From assembly GCA_900465675.1 (NCBI GenBank), contig UBJR01000030.1:24706-88705 (forward strand): a stretch of DNA of 64,000 bases, in the 5' to 3' direction. The position numbers and the translations under genes are program-made. Source of the stretch: Hyphomicrobiales bacterium (GTDB lineage: Bacteria; Pseudomonadota; Alphaproteobacteria; Rhizobiales; Rhizobiaceae). Positions 25,257-33,908 of the stretch are shown piece after piece; position 1 is the stretch's first letter, and each line of letters begins with the position of its first letter. A model generated the notes under the pieces. It did not search any database and was not told the origin of the DNA. It saw nothing but the letters and a program-made list of their open reading frames with translations.

Positions 25257-26546
25257 TCAATCCAGCGAATGAACCTTGACCCCGCCCACATAGGTCGCAA
25301 CCGCCCGGCCCGAGAAACGGGCGTCCTCGAAAGGCGTGTTCTTCGAGCGCGACAGAAGCATGTCTTTCGCAACGAGCCAAGGCTCTTCGAGATCGATCAG
25401 CGTGATGTCCGCCTTGGCGCCGGGCTTCAGCGTTCCGGCGTCGAGGCCGAAGATCTGTGCCGGGCGGGTGGACATCGCATCGATCAGCCGCATCAGGCTG
25501 ACACGGCCGCTGTGGTGCAGGCGAAGGGCCGCTGCCATCATGGTTTCGAGCCCGACGGCGCCGTCTGCCGCTTCGCCGAAGGGAAGGCGCTTGGTATCGA
25601 CATCCTGCGGATCATGCGATGAGACGATGATATCGATCTCGCCCTTTGCCAGCGCATCGACCATCGCCACGCGATCGTCTTCGGTGCGCAGCGGCGGGTA
25701 GAGCTTGAAGAAGGTGCGGTACTCGCCGATGTCGTTCTCGTTGAGCGCCAGATTGTTGATCGAGATGCCACAGGTGACTTTCGCGCCGCGGCGCTTGGCA
25801 AGCTGGATCGCCTCGACCGACTCAGGCACGGAGATCATCGCCGCATGATAGTTGCCGCGGGTCAGCTGGGCGATGCGCAGGTCGCGCTCAAGCGGGATCA
25901 GTTCCGCTTCCTTAGGAATGCCGCCGAGACCGAGCCAGCTCGCAAACAGGCCTTCGTTCATGACGCCTGTCGCGCCGAGATATTTGTCGCGGGTCTCGCA
26001 GGAGATGACGGCGCCGAACTCGCGGGCATAGGTCATCACCCGGCGCAGCACCTGCGTATCATGAATGCTGGAGCGGCCATCGGTAAACGCGACGGCGCCG
26101 GCTTCCATGAGAAGACCGATTTCGGTCATTTCCTCACCAGCCAGATGCTTGGTGATCGCCGCTGCCGGGTAGACATTGACGAGCGCCTTGTCCTTGGCGG
26201 TCTTCTTGACGAATTCGACCAGCGCAATGTCGTCGATCACGGGATCGGTGTCCGGCATCATGATGATCGAGGTGACACCACCGGCTGCAGCAGCACGGCT
26301 GGCGGAAGCGATCGTCTCGCGATGCTCGGCACCCGGCTCGCCGATATGGACGCGGGCATCGACGAGGCCGGGTACGGCAACGAGACCGTTGCAGTCGCGG
26401 ACTTCGGCGCCATCAGGCACGCCCTGGTTCAGCGCATCCTTGCCGGCGGCAACGATCACGCCGTCCTTGACGACGATGGTGCCCGTTTCATCGAGATTGC
26501 GCGAGGGATCGATGATGCGGACATTGTTGAGGACGAGGTTGCTCAT
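25257..26546 (-). CDS. pyrC: Dihydroorotase-like protein, probably non-catalytic (PyrC'/PyrX type)
   Basis: The fold and length (429 residues) match class I dihydroorotase, but the metal and catalytic residues are lost. The HxH motif reads R65-V-H67 (DARVHIGEPG); the His of the HCED motif is replaced (VISCETRD, around 178-184); the His of HVS is Met235 (AMISVPES); and the catalytic Asp of TDHAP is Ser308 (SSHDPQ). Pseudomonas has such an inactive PyrC' that is needed to assemble aspartate transcarbamoylase (established), so this protein probably supports PyrB rather than making dihydroorotate. A working dihydroorotase should be encoded elsewhere. It overlaps the end of pyrB by four bases. Confidence 0.88.
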   Translation of the reverse strand: MSNLVLNNVRIIDPSRNLDETGTIVVKDGVIVAAGKDALNQGVPDGAEVRDCNGLVAVPGLVDARVHIGEPGAEHRETIASASRAAAAGGVTSIIMMPDTDPVIDDIALVEFVKKTAKDKALVNVYPAAAITKHLAGEEMTEIGLLMEAGAVAFTDGRSSIHDTQVLRRVMTYAREFGAVISCETRDKYLGATGVMNEGLFASWLGLGGIPKEAELIPLERDLRIAQLTRGNYHAAMISVPESVEAIQLAKRRGAKVTCGISINNLALNENDIGEYRTFFKLYPPLRTEDDRVAMVDALAKGEIDIIVSSHDPQDVDTKRLPFGEAADGAVGLETMMAAALRLHHSGRVSLMRLIDAMSTRPAQIFGLDAGTLKPGAKADITLIDLEEPWLVAKDMLLSRSKNTPFEDARFSGRAVATYVGGVKVHSLD

Positions 26547-27499
26547 GCGCCCACTCCTTCCGTCCGCGGCCCCTGGTTCTGAGACACAAGCAGGGTCTCC
26601 ATCACCGCCATGCGCACAGCGACACCCATTTCGACCTGTTCGGCAATCACGCTCTGCGGACCGTCGGCGACCTCGGAGGCGATCTCGACGCCGCGGTTCA
26701 TTGGGCCCGGATGCATGACAAGCGCGTCTTCCTTCGCCGATTTCAGCGTTTCGGCATCGAGTCCGTAGAAATGGTAATACTCACGCACCGAGGGTACGAA
26801 GGCGCCGGACATGCGCTCGCGCTGCAGGCGCAGCATCATCACGACATCGGCGTCCTTTAGCCCTTCCTTCATCGAATGGAAGACTTCGACGCCCATATCG
26901 GCGATGCCGGCCGGAAGCAGCGTTGCCGGAGCGACGACGCGCACCCGGGCGCCCATGGCGTTCAAGAGCAGGATGTTGGAGCGCGCGACGCGCGAATGCA
27001 GTACGTCGCCGCAGATGGCGACGATGATCCGCGACAGCTTGCCCTTGGCGCGGCGGATCGTCAGCGCGTCGAGCAGCGCCTGGGTCGGATGCTCATGCTG
27101 TCCGTCACCGGCATTGACGACCGAGCAGGAAACCTTCTGGGCCAGCAGGGCGGCGGCACCGGCGCTCGAATGGCGGATCACCAGCACATCGGGGCGCATC
27201 GCGTTCAGCGTCATCGCCGTATCGATCAGGGTTTCGCCCTTCTTCACCGACGAATTACCGACCGACATGTTCATGACGTCGGCGCCAAGCCGCTTTCCGG
27301 CCAGTTCGAACGAGGCCTGCGTGCGAGTCGACGCTTCGAAGAAGAGGTTGATCTGCGTCAGACCTCTCAGCGTCGACGTCTTCTTTTCTCTCTGTCGGCT
27401 GATCTTGACGGCCTCGTCGGCCTTGTCGAGGAGAAGGGTGATATCCTGCTCGGTGAGACCTTTGATACCGATGAGGTGGCGGTGGGGGAAAAAGACCAT
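26543..27499 (-). CDS. pyrB: Aspartate carbamoyltransferase catalytic chain
   Basis: Forms N-carbamoyl-aspartate in pyrimidine synthesis. The 318-residue protein has FFEASTRTQASFELA (carbamoyl-phosphate site), GDGQHEHPTQALLDAL and MHPGPMNRGVEI. ATG 27499 (MVFFPHRHLIGIKGL) is the family start; the frame runs open to 28327 only as antisense of aidB. It overlaps pyrC by four bases, so the two products are probably made together for one complex. Confidence 0.96.
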   Translation of the reverse strand: MVFFPHRHLIGIKGLTEQDITLLLDKADEAVKISRQREKKTSTLRGLTQINLFFEASTRTQASFELAGKRLGADVMNMSVGNSSVKKGETLIDTAMTLNAMRPDVLVIRHSSAGAAALLAQKVSCSVVNAGDGQHEHPTQALLDALTIRRAKGKLSRIIVAICGDVLHSRVARSNILLLNAMGARVRVVAPATLLPAGIADMGVEVFHSMKEGLKDADVVMMLRLQRERMSGAFVPSVREYYHFYGLDAETLKSAKEDALVMHPGPMNRGVEIASEVADGPQSVIAEQVEMGVAVRMAVMETLLVSQNQGPRTEGVGA

Positions 27500-27676
27500 G
27501 AACCTGCCTCTTGCTGTGTCGCTGGGTCTATAATGAGTGCCGTCCGCGGCTGCAAGCTTGTGCTGTGGGCAAAGCTCTGTGTCCCCATGCAATTTTGCCG
27601 CAAATCCGCTAGAGCTGGAGTTGAAATCGTCAAGTTCCGGTTTCCATTTATCTGGCTCATGCAATAGAAGCGACTC

Positions 27677-29326
27677 ATGACTCCCGCTGAAGAAAAACTC
27701 GCCGAGCTGAACCAGCCAAGCCTCTGGTCCGGTATCAACGCCTACCGCTCCGATCCGCTGATCGTCGACCTGACGGCAGGCCTGCCGCGTGGCACGCGTG
27801 AAGACCTGGAAAACATGGGCCGCTACGTGACCTCTCCGGAGGCGCAGGAGCTGGCGCGCATGGCGAACGAGGGCGTGCCGAAGCTGCGCACCCACGGCCC
27901 GCGTGGCGAGCGTCTCGATGTCGTTGAATTCCATCCGGCATGGCACGCGCTGATGCGCCGCTCGATGTCCGTCGGCCTGCATTCTTCCGTCTGGGATCCG
28001 CAGGCCGATGCCGACGCCAAGGACCAGTCGCACAAGATCCGCGCCGCGCGCTTCTATCTGACGGCGCAGCTGGAATCCGGCCATCTCTGCCCGCTGACGA
28101 TGACCAGCGCCTCCGTGGCCGCGCTCTCGGCTTCGCCTGCCGTCCAGAAGGACTGGGCGCCGAAGATCCTGTCGCGCAAATACGATTCCTCGAATAAGCC
28201 CGCCATGCAGAAGTCCGCTGTGACCATCGGCATGGGGATGACCGAGAAACAGGGCGGCACCGACGTCCGTTCCAACAAGACGACCGCCGAAAAGGTCAGC
28301 GAAGGCATCTACCGTCTCTCGGGCCACAAGTGGTTCATGTCGGCGCCGATGAGCGACGCGTTCATCATGCTGGCGCAGACCAAGGACGGCATGGGCTGCT
28401 TCCTGGTGCCGCGCCTTCTGGAGGACGGTTCCGCCAACGGCCTGCAGTTCCAGCGCCTGAAGGACAAGGTCGGCAATCGCTCAAATGCGTCGTCGGAAGT
28501 CGAGTTCAACGATACGTTCGGTTTCCTGCTCGGCGGTCCCGATGCCGGAATCCGCACCATCCTCGACATGGTGACGCTGACGCGGCTCGACTGCGCGCTG
28601 GCATCTTCGGGGATCATGCGCGCGTCGCTCGCCGAAGCCGTGCACCACACCCGCGGCCGCAGCGTCTTCGGCAAGATGCTCGTCCACCAGCCGATCATGA
28701 CCCGCGTTCTCGCCGACATGGCGCTCGACGTGGCGGCGGCGACGGCGCTTTCCTTCCGCTTAGCCGATGCCTTCGACAAGGCACGCAACAACGCAGAAGA
28801 GGCAGCCTACGCCCGCGTCATGACGCCGGTAGCCAAATACTGGTGCTGCAAGATCGCCCCGGCGCTGATCTATGAAGCGATGGAATGCATCGGCGGCAGC
28901 GGCTACATCGAGGAGCGCCCGATCGCCCGGCACTACCGCGAAGCTCCGGTCAATGCGATCTGGGAAGGCTCCGGCAACGTCATGGCGCTCGATCTTCTCA
29001 GGGTTCTCTCGCGCGGCAAGGATCTGTTCGAAACGGTCTTCGCCGGTCTCGCCCGCGATCTCGGCCCGGCCGGCAAGAAGACCATCGACGTGCTGCGCGC
29101 CGCCATGGCGCTTTGCGAGCGTGACGAGGGCGCCGCCCGCCTGCTGATCGAGCAGCTGGCACTCGCTGCCGGTGCCGCCGAACTCTATCGTCTCGGCGCC
29201 GGACGCATCGCCGACGCCTTCATCGAAACCCGGCTTGCCGGCGGCTGGCGCGCCACCTACGGCATGCTCGATGCCCGCTTCGACGCGAGCTATATCGTCG
29301 ATCTGCTCTATCCGCCGGCAAGCTGA
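27677..29326 (+). CDS. aidB: AidB-like acyl-CoA dehydrogenase family protein
   Basis: Flavoprotein of 549 residues. The AidB-type layout is clear: an N-terminal AidB segment, the flavin-binding region TIGMGMTEKQGGTDVRSN, and the C-terminal EAMECIGGSGYIEE and NAIWEGSGNVMALDLLR motifs. E. coli AidB is induced by alkylation damage and binds DNA (established), but many homologues have no proven role. It diverges from pyrB across a 177-base gap, and the GNAT gene follows three bases later. Confidence 0.88.
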   Translation: MTPAEEKLAELNQPSLWSGINAYRSDPLIVDLTAGLPRGTREDLENMGRYVTSPEAQELARMANEGVPKLRTHGPRGERLDVVEFHPAWHALMRRSMSVGLHSSVWDPQADADAKDQSHKIRAARFYLTAQLESGHLCPLTMTSASVAALSASPAVQKDWAPKILSRKYDSSNKPAMQKSAVTIGMGMTEKQGGTDVRSNKTTAEKVSEGIYRLSGHKWFMSAPMSDAFIMLAQTKDGMGCFLVPRLLEDGSANGLQFQRLKDKVGNRSNASSEVEFNDTFGFLLGGPDAGIRTILDMVTLTRLDCALASSGIMRASLAEAVHHTRGRSVFGKMLVHQPIMTRVLADMALDVAAATALSFRLADAFDKARNNAEEAAYARVMTPVAKYWCCKIAPALIYEAMECIGGSGYIEERPIARHYREAPVNAIWEGSGNVMALDLLRVLSRGKDLFETVFAGLARDLGPAGKKTIDVLRAAMALCERDEGAARLLIEQLALAAGAAELYRLGAGRIADAFIETRLAGGWRATYGMLDARFDASYIVDLLYPPAS

Positions 29327-29329
29327 CCG

Positions 29330-29947
29330 ATGGCAACGATCCGCAACGCACGCCCCGATGACCTCGAGGCGATCTACGAGATTTCATTGCTGACGGGAGA
29401 GGCCGGGCAGGATGCCTCGGCGCTCTATAACGATCGCAAGATGATCGGCCACATCTATTCGGCGCCTTACGTGACGCTGAGCCCGGAGACGTCCTTCGTC
29501 GTCGAGGATGCCGATGGTGTCGCCGGCTACGTCGTCGGCCCCTACGATACGCCTGCGTTCGAAGACCGTCTTGAACGCGAATGGTGGCCCGCCTTGCGCG
29601 CCCGCTATCCGGCGCCGCAAGGCGATCCGGAAGGCTGGAATGCCGATCAGCGCCGCAGTTTCACCATCCACAATCCGCAGCGCGCTTTCGCGGCGCGCGC
29701 CGCCGAGTTCCCGGCCCATATCCATATGAACATGCTGCCGCGGCTGCAGGGGCAGGGGCTTGGCACCAGGCTTCTCGATTGCTGGATGACGTCGGCCCGC
29801 CAGGCCGGGATCAAAGGTGTTCATCTCGGCACCAATGCGGGCAATATCGGCGGGCAGCGCTTCTGGGCCTCGCGCGGCTTCGAACGCCTCGCCCAGCCCT
29901 TCGTCGATCCCACGGATCGCTCGATCTGGTTCGGCCAATATCTCTGA
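29330..29947 (+). CDS. GNAT family N-acetyltransferase
   Basis: 205-residue acetyltransferase. The acetyl-CoA loop is seen in HIHMNMLPRLQGQGLGTRLLD (Q-x-x-G-x-G/A form), followed by the NAGNIGGQRFWASRGFERL helix-strand typical of the fold. The substrate is unknown. It is nearly contiguous with aidB, so it is probably co-transcribed. Confidence 0.87.
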   Translation: MATIRNARPDDLEAIYEISLLTGEAGQDASALYNDRKMIGHIYSAPYVTLSPETSFVVEDADGVAGYVVGPYDTPAFEDRLEREWWPALRARYPAPQGDPEGWNADQRRSFTIHNPQRAFAARAAEFPAHIHMNMLPRLQGQGLGTRLLDCWMTSARQAGIKGVHLGTNAGNIGGQRFWASRGFERLAQPFVDPTDRSIWFGQYL

Positions 29948-29972
29948 TGTCTCCGGATGGAGACTTGCGCCG

Positions 29973-30629
29973 TCAGGCGTAGAGTGTTCCCGCCATCGCG
30001 GCTTTCACGCCGGTGCTTCCCCGGTCGATCATGGCAAGGAAGAGGGCGGTCGCCTTCTCTGAATTCCCGTCCTGCCGGAATGCCCGATGTGCCTGGAGGA
30101 AGGCGACGCTCCAGGTTGCCAGCAGCAGGTTGGCGGCGAGATCGGCATCCGGGTCGGATAACTCGCGCCCCACGGTCTCCGCCAGTCCAGCGGCGACCGT
30201 CTGCGCCAGCTCATCGCGGATCGCCCGGGCACGCGCTTTCAGCGTCTCGCTGCTCTCGACCGTTGCAATGAAGCTCTGGCTGCGGTTGGAAAATTCCACA
30301 TAGGGCCGCTGTTCGGCCACCAGCTGGTGGGCAAGCAGGCGCAAGGCCTCGACTGGCGGGACGGACGGATCGCGGTTTTGCAACGCATGGCGCAACGTCT
30401 CCCGCCCTTCCTCATCGCGGTCGAAGAACATGTCCTCCTTGCGCGGGAAGTGATTGAACACCGTCATCCGCCCGACATCGGCCGCAGCCGCGATGTCATC
30501 GACCGTCACATGATCGAAGCCCCGCTCGAGAAACAGCCGGTCGGCGGCAAGAGAGATGGCCCGCCGGGTGGCGAGGCGTTTGCGGGATCGCCTGTCGTCA
30601 GGCTGATTGGAATCGAAAGTCGCGTTCAT
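29973..30629 (-). CDS. TetR family regulator of the divergent MFS pump
   Basis: 218-residue repressor. The N-terminal HTH spans about residues 20-65 (FDHVTVDDIAAAADVGRMTVFNHF); the C-terminal ligand domain is not specific to any known group. ATG 30629 is chosen over an upstream start that would translate through the operators. Its divergent position and the twin palindromes at 30651-30712 indicate that it represses both itself and the pump. Confidence 0.88.
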   Translation of the reverse strand: MNATFDSNQPDDRRSRKRLATRRAISLAADRLFLERGFDHVTVDDIAAAADVGRMTVFNHFPRKEDMFFDRDEEGRETLRHALQNRDPSVPPVEALRLLAHQLVAEQRPYVEFSNRSQSFIATVESSETLKARARAIRDELAQTVAAGLAETVGRELSDPDADLAANLLLATWSVAFLQAHRAFRQDGNSEKATALFLAMIDRGSTGVKAAMAGTLYA

Positions 30630-30650
30630 GTCCGCATCGTAGCGCAGTTT

Positions 30651-30712
30651 ATATACTGAGTACATATTTGCATTGACAGTTTGCAGTCGCAAGATTTATG
30701 TACTGAGTACAT
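30651..30712. promoter_or_regulatory. Divergent promoter with twin TetR operators
   Basis: Two copies of a palindrome, ATATACT-G-AGTACAT (30651-30665) and ATGTACT-G-AGTACAT (30698-30712, perfect), lie 47 bases apart centre to centre. A plus-strand promoter TTGACA (30673-30678), 17 bases, TTATGT (30696-30701) has its -10 inside the second operator. On the minus strand TTGCGA-N17-AAATAT places its -10 on the first. Each operator thus covers one divergent -10 box. Confidence 0.78.
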
Positions 30713-30740
30713 TTTAAAACTCGGTATAGCGGAGCCTGCC

Positions 30741-31952
30741 ATGAACAAGGCACTTGTTGTCATCTTCACCACCATCGGCCTCGACGCGGTCGGGATCGGT
30801 CTGATCTTCCCCATTCTTCCGCGGCTGATCGCGGAAGTGACGCATGCAGGCAATGTCGCCGCCTATATCGGCATCATGACCTCGCTCTATGCGGCGATGC
30901 AGTTCATCTGTGCGCCGGTGCTCGGCGCTCTCAGCGACAGGCTCGGGCGGCGGCCGGTGCTGCTGATCTCGATGACAGGCGCTGCCGTCAACTATCTGAT
31001 CCTGGCCTTCGCGCCGCATTTGTGGATGCTGCTGATCGGCCGTGCCGTCGCCGGGCTGACAAGCGCCAACATCTCGGTCGCCAGCGCCTACATCACCGAT
31101 ATCTCGGCGGAGGAGACACGCGCCCGCCGTTTCGGATTGTTCAACGCTACCTTCGGCATCGGCTTTATCGTCGGCCCGGTTCTCGGCGGCATCCTTGGCG
31201 ATTACTGGCTGAGGCTGCCGTTCATAGCTGCCGCAGTTCTCAACGCCGGCAATCTGCTCCTGGCGCTGCTGGTGCTTCCGGAGTCGCGCAAACCGAGCCG
31301 TGAGCGGATCGATCTCGCCGCCCTCAACCCGCTTCGCCCGTTCCGCTGGCTGATCTCGATGCGCGGCTTGCTGCCGATCATCACTGTCTTCTTCATTTTC
31401 AGCGGCGTCGGCGAGGTCTATGGCACCTGCTGGGCTCTGTGGGGACATGACGTGTTCGGCTGGAACGGCCTGTGGATCGGCCTCTCGCTCGGCACCTATG
31501 GCGCCTGCCAGGCTCTGGCGCAGATGTTCCTGCCGGGGCCTGCCGTGAAGCTGCTCGGCGAGCGCGTCACCATCCTGACTGGCCTTGCCGGCACCTCGCT
31601 GGCGCTTGCTGTCATGGCCTTCACCACGCAACCGTGGATGATCTTTGCCGTCATGCCGGTGTTCGTGCTGGGCGGCATCGGCGTGCCGTCGCTCCAGTCC
31701 ATGGCGACACGCATGGTGAGCGGCGAACAGCAGGGGCAGTTCCAGGGCCTGCTCGCCTCGGTCGTCAGCCTCTCGTCGATCGTTGCGCCGCTTGGCTTCT
31801 CCAGCTTCTATTTCGTCGTGCAGCAGCAATGGCCGGGCGCAATCTGGCTTTCGGCGATCGCCGTTTACGCGATCACCGTACCGATCGTCCTCGGCCTCAG
31901 CATTCCCCGAATGCGGACGGCCGAGGCCGTCCGAGGGCAGACGGGGCCGTGA
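30741..31952 (+). CDS. MFS efflux transporter, TetA-like
   Basis: 403-residue inner-membrane proton antiporter with twelve spans. The TetA/DHA1-type signatures are visible: IGLIFPILPRLIAEV near the start, GALSDRLGRRPVLLISM in loop 2-3, and a conserved GxxxGPxxGG in helix 5 (GIGFIVGPVLGGILG). The drug specificity cannot be told from sequence; such genes are often annotated as tetracycline resistance by similarity only. ATG 30741 has GGAG at good spacing. A CCGTGAT/ATCACGG hairpin overlaps the stop (31947-31966). Confidence 0.88.
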   Translation: MNKALVVIFTTIGLDAVGIGLIFPILPRLIAEVTHAGNVAAYIGIMTSLYAAMQFICAPVLGALSDRLGRRPVLLISMTGAAVNYLILAFAPHLWMLLIGRAVAGLTSANISVASAYITDISAEETRARRFGLFNATFGIGFIVGPVLGGILGDYWLRLPFIAAAVLNAGNLLLALLVLPESRKPSRERIDLAALNPLRPFRWLISMRGLLPIITVFFIFSGVGEVYGTCWALWGHDVFGWNGLWIGLSLGTYGACQALAQMFLPGPAVKLLGERVTILTGLAGTSLALAVMAFTTQPWMIFAVMPVFVLGGIGVPSLQSMATRMVSGEQQGQFQGLLASVVSLSSIVAPLGFSSFYFVVQQQWPGAIWLSAIAVYAITVPIVLGLSIPRMRTAEAVRGQTGP

Positions 31953-32042
31953 TCGTTGCATCACGGTCTCACCAATCTCCTGAAAACCATGGGATTATCC
32001 ACAATCTATCAAGGCCTTGTCCGTTGCCGGGGCAGGGTGCCG

Positions 32043-32066
32043 TTGTTACTCACCTTGTAGTGACAA
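32043..32066 (+). promoter_or_regulatory. Imperfect inverted repeat upstream of the second TetR gene
   Basis: TTGTTACT and AGTGACAA flank eight bases, with one mismatch, 20 bases before the TetR start at 32086. It is a candidate autoregulatory operator. Confidence 0.45.
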
Positions 32067-32085
32067 GAACGGAATCGGCTTCGAT

Positions 32086-32736
32086 ATGCTTGACGACACC
32101 ATGGTTTTGGCACCCGTTGCCGCCGAACCCGAGAAGCGCATCCGCGACCGCGGCGCGACCGAAAAGACAATTCTGAAGGCCGCCAAGGCTCTGCTGGCCG
32201 AAGAGGGGTTTCAGAATTTCGGCATCAACGCCGTCGCGCGCCGCGCTGGCTGCGACAAGCAGCTGATCTACCGCTATTACGGCGGCCTCAACGGTCTCGT
32301 CGAGGCGATCGGCGCCGATCTCGGCACCTGGGTCAAGGACCGCATCCCCGAAGATACCGGCGGCATGTTCCTGCTGACCTATGGCGATCTGATGGAGCGC
32401 CTGTCGCTGCTCTTTCTCGAGGCCCTGCGCGACGACCCGCTCGTCCGCCGCATCGTCGCCTGGGAAGTCTCGGAAAATACCGAGCAGGTGAGGCGTCTCT
32501 CCGAAGCCCGCTCCAAGGCGCTGGCGCAGTGGCTGGAGCGCATGCGCGGTTCGCTGACCCCGCCGAAGGGCGTCGATCCCGTCGCCACCAATGCGATTCT
32601 CTTCGCTGCGATCCAGCATCTCGTCCTTTCTGCCTCGGCTGGCGGGCAGTGCGCCGGGCTGACGCTGAAGACCGCCAAGGACTGGGACAAGGCGGCGACG
32701 GCGCTGAAGCGCATCGTTCGCGGCGTCTACGGCTGA
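32086..32736 (+). CDS. TetR family transcriptional regulator
   Basis: 216-residue regulator with an N-terminal HTH (FQNFGINAVARRAGCDKQLI, then YRYYGGLNGLV). The C-terminal domain is helical and unassigned. The ATG at 32086 (MLDDTMVLAPV) is preferred to a frame extension through the possible operator. No divergent partner gene exists, so the target may be itself or a distant gene. Confidence 0.82.
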   Translation: MLDDTMVLAPVAAEPEKRIRDRGATEKTILKAAKALLAEEGFQNFGINAVARRAGCDKQLIYRYYGGLNGLVEAIGADLGTWVKDRIPEDTGGMFLLTYGDLMERLSLLFLEALRDDPLVRRIVAWEVSENTEQVRRLSEARSKALAQWLERMRGSLTPPKGVDPVATNAILFAAIQHLVLSASAGGQCAGLTLKTAKDWDKAATALKRIVRGVYG

Positions 32737-32857
32737 CGGGCGGCCGGCTCATCCACAGGCAGACGCCCGGCTGTTAACCTTAACAAATGGTTTACGTTGC
32801 ACCCTCGGCGTTAAGGCGACAGGGTACGGACAGTTAAATTCTTAGCTGTCAGGACCC

Positions 32858-33034
32858 ATGATGGGAACCAGAGCCGCCAAAGCTGCGTTGCTTGTTGCCG
32901 CGATGATGTTTTTCGCGGTGCTCGCCCTTGATATCACCGTTCCCGCGGTCGTCCTGAGCGTGATGGCATTGTCGACCTGGGTTATCGGTCTCGAAAGTCC
33001 GGCTGCCTGGCGTCATCGAGGGGAGGCCGCATGA
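32858..33034 (+). CDS. 58-residue membrane protein, coupled to DUF6105 gene
   Basis: Starts MMGTRAAKAALLVAAMMFF, with two hydrophobic segments (about residues 9-26 and 28-45) and a basic tail (AAWRHRGEAA). Its stop overlaps the ATG of the next gene in an ATGA arrangement, which strongly supports translation of both. The function is unknown. Confidence 0.68.
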   Translation: MMGTRAAKAALLVAAMMFFAVLALDITVPAVVLSVMALSTWVIGLESPAAWRHRGEAA

Positions 33035-33357
33035 AGTGGTTCCTGATCTTCTGGTTGGGCCCGATCGTTTTCCTGAGCGGCTGGTACTGGCTTTCCTATT
33101 ACGACATCAACTTCGGCATCTTCATGCTGAGCCGTCAGGTCCATGACCTGACCTTCGAAGTCTATGGCCAGGTTCTGGGCGTGCCGCCGGAAACCATTCC
33201 GCCGCTCGTCGCCCGCGCCATTGCCGTCGACAGTCTTGTTGTTCTGGCGATCATCGCGTTCCGCAAGCGCAAGAAGATTGCCGCCTGGTGGGCCGCCCGT
33301 CAGGCGTCGAAATCATCCGCTCTCGAAAGCGCCGACAGCCTGTCCAGGGCGCCCTGA
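33031..33357 (+). CDS. DUF6105-like small membrane protein
   Basis: 108 residues with an N-terminal span (MKWFLIFWLGPIVFLSGWYW), a conserved-looking YYDINFGIFMLSRQVHDLTFEVYG segment, a second span near residue 70, and a basic tail. It resembles rhizobial DUF6105 proteins (from memory, unchecked). Its last 58 bases overlap the 3' end of ruvX on the opposite strand. The ribosome site is GGGGAGG within the end of the upstream gene. Confidence 0.72.
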   Translation: MKWFLIFWLGPIVFLSGWYWLSYYDINFGIFMLSRQVHDLTFEVYGQVLGVPPETIPPLVARAIAVDSLVVLAIIAFRKRKKIAAWWAARQASKSSALESADSLSRAP

Positions 33358-33788
33358 AGAATGAAGCTCGCCGCAGCGGAATCGATCCGCTCGGCCCGCT
33401 TGGCGCGCGACACGTCCATCTCCAGCAAAGCCCGCTCGGCAGCGACCGTCGATAGCCGCTCGTCCCAATAGACGAAGGGAAGGGCGGTCTTCTGCTCCAT
33501 GTTGCGCACGAAGGCGCGCGTTGCCTGCACGCGCGGACCGGCCGACCCGTCCATGTTCATCGGCAGCCCGATGACGAAGCCGGCAACCTTTTCCTTCTTG
33601 GAAAAAGCCAGCAGCACCTCGGCGTCGATGGTGAATTTCTCGCGGCGGATGACAGGGCGCGGCGTCGAGAAGCGTCGTCCGAGATCAGACATCGAAAGAC
33701 CGATCGTCTTGGTACCGAGATCGAGCCCGGCGATCGCCTGTCCGGGCTGCAGGAATGCAGCCATCTCTTCGATCGTCATCACTGTCAT
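33300..33788 (-). CDS. ruvX: Putative pre-16S rRNA nuclease / Holliday junction resolvase RuvX
   Basis: 162-residue RNase H-fold nuclease of the YqgF family, linked to 16S rRNA 5' maturation in E. coli. AGLDLGTKTIGLSMSD carries the first catalytic Asp, VIGLPMNMDGSAGPR is the second motif, and WDERLSTVAAERALL and RIDSAAASFILQGAL carry the acidic residues. Three near start codons are possible (33788, 33779, 33764). The 3' end is antisense to the DUF6105 gene over 58 bases. Confidence 0.93.
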   Translation of the reverse strand: MTVMTIEEMAAFLQPGQAIAGLDLGTKTIGLSMSDLGRRFSTPRPVIRREKFTIDAEVLLAFSKKEKVAGFVIGLPMNMDGSAGPRVQATRAFVRNMEQKTALPFVYWDERLSTVAAERALLEMDVSRAKRAERIDSAAASFILQGALDRLSALSRADDFDA

Positions 33789-33908
33789 CGGCGTTTCATC
33801 CCGTCAAAACAAATTGAAGCCTGTGGCGGCTTTTCTTTGCAGCCATATCGGCTATGTCCATAACAATCGAGACCCGCTTTTGCATCACATAATCAAGGGA
33901 CGCTTTTC

